Source: Dictyocoela muelleri
Lineage: Eukaryota > Microsporidia
Assembly: GCA_016256075.1 (NCBI GenBank)
Contig: SDVU01000255.1
Location: 1-13,708, forward strand
Direction: 5' to 3'
Length of the DNA stretch: 13,708 bases
Made by a program: the position numbers and the translations under genes. The notes below the pieces were generated by a model. That model had not been told where the DNA came from, did not search any database, and saw only the letters and a program-made list of their open reading frames with translations. Shown here piece after piece: positions 8,066 through 13,708 of this stretch (positions are counted from its first letter, which is position 1; every line of letters starts with the position of its first letter).

Positions 8066-9836
8066 CTGGAAAAAAGAAGTGTAGGATATATAAAAATGAA
8101 TATATAGCTTCTGGTTTCATTGCACGGAAAATAGATAGTAAAAAATTCGTTGTGTCTTTTATGTCATAAGGTTTTCAGATGAAGCCATGAACCCCACGAG
8201 GTTACTGGACCATTTAAAAAGAATATATCCCGAAAAACAGTATAAACCCGTTGAATTTTTTGAAATACTGAAAAAGAAATTTAGGAATAAGAAAAACATT
8301 TTTTCTTTGTTTGCTCAAAAAGGTGAAATAAAAAAATTATGAGCATATGAGACATATTTAATTGCCTACTTAATTGCAAAAACAGGAAGTCCACATACAT
8401 TGGAAGAAAATATAATTGTCCCAGCTTTTAATATTCTTTTAAAAACAGTATTAAATCAAGATTCATTTGGAATTTTAAGAACAATGCCACATCAATGATT
8501 CAATTAGGAAGAAAATTGATGAAATATATTCTGACATATAGAAATGTAACTTGTAGAACGGTTAAAAAACATAAAATTCTAAATTCAAATTGACGAGTCC
8601 ACATTTAATGACAGTCGATCTGTTTTGATGGCTTATGTTCACTATATTGATGATGATTTTATAATGTCAGAGGAAATGTTGTTTTTGAAGTATTTGAATA
8701 TTTGATGCACGAGGCTAGAAATTTTATAACTTTTAAAACTAGGTTTGAGAAAAAAGATATTCCGCTACATAATATTGTAACATGGAACTGACGGCGTCCC
8801 TTCTATGATGGAAAAAATAAGTGATTTATTTTTTATTTAAAAAACCCGAATCCCTCTATCATAAAGACTCATTTTATTCTACAAAGGCATCATTTAGTGG
8901 ATAAAAATATGAGTTTCAGCCTTCATGAAACTTTATTATTAGTTATAAAAGTGATAAATAAAATAAAATAAAATTCTAAGTATGAAAGACTTTTTAAATC
9001 TTTTTGTAAAAACAATGAGGAGCAATATATCAGACTTGTCATGCATAAAGAAGTTAGATGGCTTTCCAAAGGAAACTGCCTAGCTAGATTTGTAGTTCTA
9101 TTTGATACAAAAATCTCTTTATAGCAGAAAGAAAGCGAACATGACCTGTCAATATCTGTTTTAAATAACAAAAACCACATCTATTTTCCTTCATAGTTCC
9201 TTTCAAAACTTAATTAAGTATTATTACAACTTTAAGGAAAATTTTGTACGTTATTAGATTGTAGGCGTGTTTTAAAAACCTTTTCAGAAAAAATTTCATA
9301 TTACTGTAATTCCATACAAAAAGAAAATTTTAATCGAATACCCGAGCTTATACAAATAATTTGTCTCTTTTCTAAACAAGATATTAAAATTTCGGGGATT
9401 ATTTGATTTTTGTAAAAAATGGGATTGAGAGAAGTTTATTAGATATATTTTCCTTTGATTTTACCCCATGGATGATTGATCCTATTGCTGTGATATATAT
9501 TCTGCAAATGAAAAAATACAAAAAGAACTCATTGAGTTAAGATGTAATGATGAATGCTTATACAGATATAAAAAGGGTGGGATTACAGAACTCTGTCAGT
9601 TTAAACCGACAAAAATATTTTGCCCAATTATGTAGTATAAGATTACTAAGGTTTTGTTGTATTTTCCAACCTATTAATTGGTGGAATGTGGGTTTAGTGC
9701 TGTTAATAGAATATTAACAAAGGAAAGGAATAGAACTGATATTTGTTTAAGAGGAGATATAAGAATAAAACTTTTAAATATAAAAGACCATATTGACAAG
9801 CTGGTAGCAAAACATCAATCACAAGGTTCACACTAG
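8066..9836 (+). pseudogene. Degenerate hAT transposase, ZBED5/FAM200-like
   Basis: The relic is spread over three frames with many stops and shifts, so it makes no protein. The order of recognisable parts is as follows. A BED zinc-finger remnant (near 8150-8210) is followed by NPTRLLDHLKR and KPVEFFEILKKKF. The pre-catalytic stretch TGSPHTLEENIIVPAF lies near 8385. A first acidic motif, QIDESTF, holds Asp at 8592 in the block DSRSVLMAYVHYIDDDFI. TDGVPSMM near 8790 and then LQRHHLVDKNMS follow. The RW motif EVRWLSKGNCLARF sits at about 9050-9090. The C-terminal dimerisation block, VECGFSAVNRILTKERN, starts at 9681 and ends at a TAG at 9834-9836. The architecture matches hAT transposases common in animal, especially arthropod, genomes. 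It may therefore have come from a host; that is inference. Confidence 0.88.
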
Positions 9837-10079
9837 AGATATTTAATATCTATTATTTCAAATCATACCTTTCGGAGGTAAAAAGAGATAAGCTTAAATG
9901 ATACTCTCACAATGTGATCTATAGATTATTTATAAAATATTAAAATGTGTAACATAACAAAAGATATTAATAAAAATAATATAAAACTCCGTAAATAAAT
10001 AAAGTAATGTTTATTGTTTTTTTATTGTTATCTATATTAAATGCCGATAATATTAATAATTTTACCCGTAATGTTATAT

Positions 10080-10490
10080 CCTACTATAGCCCATAGACCC
10101 TCGTTTCTTTGTTTTCTATTTATAAATCACTTTTAAACTGCCTAAAGGCTCGTCTGTAAACGAAATTTTTGTTTTATCAATTACTTAGAAAAATACAGGT
10201 ACTTATAGGATTTCTCATATGTTTATTCATTATTTTTTTCATTACTTATTTTACTGAGATGCGTTTCGCACACATATCCAAAAATAGGAAAGTCTCTTAT
10301 GCTTCTTTGTAATATTATACCAAGTCTTATTCAGCCATTATAAATGAGACAACTGTATATTATTACTATATTTATATGACCAATTAATGTCATTCAAAAT
10401 TATTTATAAAATTGACGCTAGCGAGATTCGAACTTGATACTTAAATTTACATTTTAATAGTGTCAACAACTGAGCTATCTGGTTGTTTAC
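10080..10490 (-). repeat. SINE copy inserted into the hAT element
   Basis: On the minus strand the head has an A-box TAGCTCAGTTG (10467-10477) and a B-box AGTTCGAATCTCG (10422-10434), the best tRNA-like boxes in the window. The copy is bounded by exact TGTTATAT duplications (10072-10079 and 10491-10498). Its 3' end stops about 65 bp short of the family tail, right at the duplication. It was therefore inserted as a 3'-shortened copy rather than trimmed later. It postdates the hAT insertion. Confidence 0.86.
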
Positions 10491-10795
10491 TGTTATATAT
10501 CATGCTTAAGGTTTTAATTTTTATATTTTTCTAAGATAAAATATATATATATCAATGTTCTTCTAGTTACATAAATTTAAGATCTGTCATTTAAAAAACA
10601 ATAAGGCTAACAAATTAGTAAAAAGAGTTTTTACCGTTATAATATTTTAATAATAAAAATAAATAGCAATTTAATAATAAATATAAATATTCAGAGGGGT
10701 GCTTTCATAACAAATAAATCGAGGAGTGATTTAATGAACAAATAAATATGAGGGGGCGATTTTCGAGATTATTTCAAAAAGGTTGAGAACCTATG

Positions 10796-11078
10796 ATATA
10801 GATCGTTCTAAACATTGATATAAAGAAGCTATAAATTATTTGTCGCCTATAATATCTACACAAAAAGAATAATTTCAATGTGAGTCGGCATTAATACATG
10901 AAAGTAGACGTTGTCACATAACGTTTGCATTTTAAAATGCTTTAATAAAATAATTTCTTATTGTATATTTTGTTCAATCCTACCATAATTTCTATAAAAA
11001 CCCCATTAAATCTTATAGCTAATTTTGATTATTCTATTATATCTTATTTCTTCAACATCTTATTCATCGAATTCAAAT
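10796..11078. other. Spacer, no gene seen
   Basis: This AT-rich sequence lies between the hAT and Merlin elements. A perfect 14-bp palindrome, GCATTTTAAAATGC, lies near 10927-10940. No open frame or known repeat was recognised. Confidence 0.5.
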
Positions 11079-11087
11079 AAATTTTTT

Positions 11088-12076
11088 GGATCTCGCACTC
11101 TTTATTTTGCTAAAATGGGTGTACTAAAATTTTTGATTTTACCCCTATGTTCCAATGTAAAAAAAAATATAAAAAATTAATTTATTATTAAATCCAAAAA
11201 AACATCATAAGGCCTTAAACCCTCATTTCTATTTAGCATAAAACGCAACAAATAGATTTCTATGTATCTGTAAACTCTATGCCGGCGATTGACACTACTT
11301 TTAATTCCCGTCCTACATCCTTCAATAGTATTAATATTAACATCATTTTCAGGATTCACAAACTGAATTGAATGATTAACAGTCTTATGTTCAGCAAAAT
11401 ACTGGTTTAAAGTTGAGTATTCTCTTCATTTGTCAGTATAAATTGTTGATTTTTTATTTATCACTAATTTCAAGAAATTGAATAATTCATCACTGGATCT
11501 ATTGCTGATTTTTTTCAAGAATTTTTTTCTTTGTAAGCTTCTTTTAACAGCACCAACGATCCAAAACCCTTCTACATGATGCCCGCGATGATATTTTTTT
11601 TCCAAATTTCGACTCATCAACTTCTACGATTATTCCCTCGCCACCTATGTTTTCAATTTTAGTATAATATTTTGATATTAAATTAAATCTAATTATGTTT
11701 TTAAAAACTTTAAACACCTTATGTCTGTTATATTCTGTCTATCTTGTGAATTCAGACATTTTTGCTCCTTCTAACCATTTTTTATATATAAACAATTTTT
11801 TTATGTTATCATCCATGTTTGATGTAAATGGCGTGTTTATGAACAAGAAATAAACATACCTACATGATTTCTACATGCATTTGACTTGCATCGCTTTACG
11901 TGAATGCCACACGACTTGCGAATTACACTTAGGACATTTTTTTTTGTTTTATCGATTAATTAAATAATTCATTATATTTTTGTAATATTCACGTTCGTTC
12001 TTTAGCATTGTCATAGGGGTAAAAGAAAAAAATTTTGATACACCCTCATTTTAGCAAAATAAAGAGCGCATTAGCC
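11088..12076 (-). mobile_element. Merlin (IS1016-type) DNA transposon, 989 bp
   Basis: The flanks are exact 9-bp duplications AAATTTTTT (11079-11087 and 12077-12085), and both ends start with GG. The terminal inverted repeats are about 60 bp. They share CTCTTTATTTTGCTAAAATG and TTTTACCCCTATG, with small differences between ends. An 8-9-bp duplication, a length near 1 kb and the IS1595/IS1016-like transposase inside all fit the Merlin superfamily. The whole element is present from end to end, but its transposase is broken, so it could move only in trans. Confidence 0.93.
11177..12014 (-). pseudogene. Merlin transposase, broken by stops and one frameshift
   Basis: The frame starts at ATG 12014-12012, with CCCC one base upstream, and ends at TAA 11179-11177, about 280 codons. 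Recognisable parts in order are: a zinc ribbon (CPKC and a later paired cysteine), the first catalytic aspartate in EVDESKFGKK, YHRGHHVEGFWIVGAV, the second aspartate in IYTDK, HKTVNHSIQFVN, and the final acidic residue in NTIEG, followed by the C-terminal tail. There are four in-frame stops (after LINR, VKCM, EFTR and YTDK) and one shift in the A-run near 11591-11598. The family has Trp after the TDK, so that TGA is a likely TGG-to-TGA change. With these removed the order is complete, so decay is moderate. Confidence 0.92.
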
Positions 12077-12139
12077 AAATTTTTTTATTTAAATATCCTT
12101 TTTAGAATTCTTATATATTTTATTTTACTTATTTTTTAT

Positions 12140-12575
12140 TAAATCCAGACTCCCACCCGCAGAGTTGTATCTAACCACGTCTTTAGACTTTTGGTTCTTG
12201 ATGTTCCAATAATACGTCACTTTATAAGCATTCCAGAAGCCCAGATGTATACGCGATTTTGTGTTAGCAATGAATCAGCAGGATACAGATAACTAGTGAC
12301 TTTTTATGAATTTTTGTTTTTCACTACTTTCTGACGAGATGTGTCGCTGCACTCATCCCACACCTAAGAGAGGTTATTATACTTCATTTTTATATTCTAC
12401 CAAGTCTTAATCAGTTATACCACACTAGAACAAGTGTATATTAATACTATAAATATATAGTAATGACCGCTTAATGTCATTCCCTCATGATTTATTAAAG
12501 AGTAGGGTCAACGGGATTAAAAACCTCGATGCTAAATTTTACATTCAGATGTGTTAACCTTGGAGCTATCTGGCC
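12140..12575 (-). repeat. SINE copy, near full length
   Basis: The tail (CCCACCCGCAGAGTTGT near 12151), body (CAATAATACGTCACTT near 12208, CAATGAATCAGCAGGATACA near 12269, GACGAGATG near 12332) and head (GAGCTATCTGGCC near 12564) follow the family order. The A-box region is readable. The B-box has drifted to GGTTTTTAATCC on the minus strand and probably no longer works. The left limit is uncertain because the terminal tail is eroded, and no clear target duplication was found. It lies only about 60 bp from the Merlin element. Confidence 0.84.
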
Positions 12576-12763
12576 TTTTTTTGCTTCTCTTATAAAATTC
12601 TTATAACACCATTATAGTTCAGTGTCGACAAAAATTTTATTATAAAAATGTTATTAAAAATATTAAAATTGTGTGGGGATGAGTTTCAGTGTATATTTTT
12701 TTTTGTCCGCTAATATGAATTTTACGGTAATAAAAACTATATATTTGTAATTTTTCCTTGTAC

Positions 12764-12920
12764 TTATAATCCTCTTCTCATCCTTATAAATTTCCCTGCC
12801 ATTAAAATCACCTCTTTACCTTTAAAAATTTTCCTCACTCACAAAATTGTCTCTTTGCCTTTAAAAAATTTTATTTCACTCTCATAATTTTCCCTCCGAC
12901 TTATAATTAACTCTTTCCAT
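12764..12920. repeat. Pyrimidine-rich degenerate tandem tract
   Basis: About eight loose units of 18-22 bp alternate a TTATAAAAT-like half with a C/T-rich half such as CCCTCTTTCC. Examples are CCTTATAAATTTCCCTGCC and CTTTAAAAATTTTCCTCACT. The plus strand is strongly pyrimidine-biased. No reading frame is supported, and no motif marks it as a pol II core promoter. It lies in a roughly 580-bp gap between two SINEs that otherwise shows nothing recognisable. Confidence 0.55.
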
Positions 12921-13157
12921 GAATGATTTGCAAGAAGAGACGTATCGATGAAAATAGTATTGAAATATTGGACTATAATCTTAAGACTACTATGATGAAA
13001 GAACATGATGCAATATAAAAATTATGATAATTGAATATACAGTATATTTTTAAGAATCATATTTGAATTATGCAACAAGTACGAAGTAATTCAAAATTTT
13101 TTAAGAATTATTAAAATACTATCATAATTATTTTTTTATGATTATAATTTCGTTTTT

Positions 13158-13605
13158 TGCCAGATAACTCTGTGGTTAACACTCTTGAATGTAAAATTTA
13201 AGTATCGAGGTTCGAATTATTTTAAAGTCACTTTAATAAATAATGATGGAATGACATTAGGCGGTCAAAAATTAGAAAAATAGTATTAAAAGACAGTTTC
13301 CCAGTGTTTTTTTTATAGTTGATTAAGACTTGCTCTAATGCTACAATGATGCAAAAAGACTCTCAGGTGTGGTATGATTGAAGTTGACTACCTAAGCAAA
13401 AAGTAGTGAAAAATATAAATTTATAAAAAGCCACTAATTACTTGTATCCCGCTGAATCATTGGTAAAACCAAAATCGCGTATACAACAAGCCCCCGTGTA
13501 TTTTAGTAGTGACTTATAAATATAACACAAAAAACAAAAGGCACGGTAGGAGACAATTCTCCGGGTTGGAGCTATGAATGTTGTCAGCATGTAATATAAA
13601 TATAT
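13158..13605 (+). repeat. Full-length tRNA-derived SINE, plus strand
   Basis: The head begins near GCCAGATAACTCTGTGG, with an A-box-like stretch at 13165-13175 and a B-box GGTTCGAATTA at 13209-13219. The body runs in the same order as the minus-strand copies, reversed. The tail contains GGAGACAATTCTCCGGGTT and ATGTAATATAAATATATA. It is the only full-length copy on the plus strand. Its tail leads, after about 15 bp, into a TTTAAACC array instead of a target duplication, so its right boundary is open. Confidence 0.86.
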
Positions 13606-13708
13606 ATAAACTTTTAATCTTTTAACCTTTAAACCTTTAAACCTTTAAACCTTTAAACCTTTAAACCTTTAAACCTTTAAACCTTTAAACCTTTAAACCT
13701 TTAAACCT
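13606..13708. repeat. (TTTAAACC)n microsatellite at the window end
   Basis: After two imperfect units, about ten or eleven copies of the octamer TTTAAACC run without a break to the last base. The array may be the 3' simple-repeat tail of the SINE, an internal microsatellite where assembly stopped, or a telomere-like array. The C-rich strand reads toward the end of the window, the reverse of what a right-hand chromosome end normally shows, so a telomere is not favoured. Confidence 0.85.

Larger units (their letters stand above)
7689..10795 (+). mobile_element. hAT transposon, dead, carrying a nested SINE
   Basis: The ends are CATAGGTTCTTAA at 7689 and, inverted, TTGAGAACCTATG ending at 10795. 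This is the (CA)NNGGTTCTCAA type of terminus found in ZBED5/FAM200-like hAT elements. GC-rich subterminal motifs GGGGCGA occur at both ends (7700-7750 and 10753-10760). The flanking octamers GTTTAAAT and ATATAGAT agree at only 5 of 8 positions, so the duplication has decayed or the ends are off by a base or two. It spans 3.1 kb, of which 411 bp is a later SINE (10080-10490). The transposase relic lies at 8066-9836. Confidence 0.85.

Noticed and set aside
8923-9180. Minus-strand frame of 85 residues as a gene
   Set aside because: It is the reverse of the well-recognised hAT blocks around EVRWLSKGNCL on the plus strand, so it is a shadow.
7689-10795. An 8-bp hAT target duplication
   Set aside because: GTTTAAAT and ATATAGAT agree at only five of eight positions, so I do not count it as evidence. 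The element call rests on termini and transposase motifs.
11425-11427. TGA read as tryptophan (alternative genetic code), because it sits at a conserved Trp of the Merlin transposase
   Set aside because: The same frame also carries TAG and TAA stops and a frameshift, and SEC18 is fully open under the standard code. Simple decay explains it.

Overview
The window looks like a gene-poor, AT-rich stretch from a eukaryotic parasite, most likely a microsporidian with an expanded, transposon-loaded genome. The assignment is an inference. It rests on one compact intronless gene for the membrane-fusion ATPase Sec18/NSF, a CCC triplet a few bases before its ATG, AATAAA signals overlapping its stop codon, and a Merlin-class DNA transposon, a type reported from microsporidia. 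No other intact gene is supported in 13.7 kb, and almost everything else is repeat.

Left flank (1-2435): the tail of a tRNA-derived SINE copy, a 320-bp palindromic foldback repeat (185-507), two minus-strand SINE copies (about 775-1212, decayed; 1341-1792, full length with a 15-bp target duplication), and a 29-bp tandem array (1992-2257) ending about 180 bp before SEC18. The gene occupies 2436-4412.

Middle (4413-7688): a 950-bp foldback element (4711-5660) with an exact 8-bp target duplication and mirrored arrays of an AACCCTTATTTT-like motif, then a SINE copy lacking its tRNA-like head, then a 0.9-kb element with long inverted repeats (about 6446-7391) carrying a 72-bp hairpin that looks inserted into one arm.

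Right part (7689-13708): a 3.1-kb dead hAT transposon of the ZBED5/FAM200-like kind, itself carrying a SINE; a 989-bp Merlin element with a 9-bp target duplication and a broken transposase on the minus strand; a further minus-strand SINE; a pyrimidine-rich tandem tract; and a plus-strand SINE that runs into an (TTTAAACC)n array at the end of the window.

The best candidate for something undescribed is the SINE family: seven copies of up to about 450 bp, with pol III A- and B-box-like heads and a conserved tail. The 950-bp foldback element is second. I see no defence system, operon, CRISPR array or RNA gene outside the SINEs. The genes do not form a pathway: this is one housekeeping gene surrounded by layers of mobile elements of different ages.
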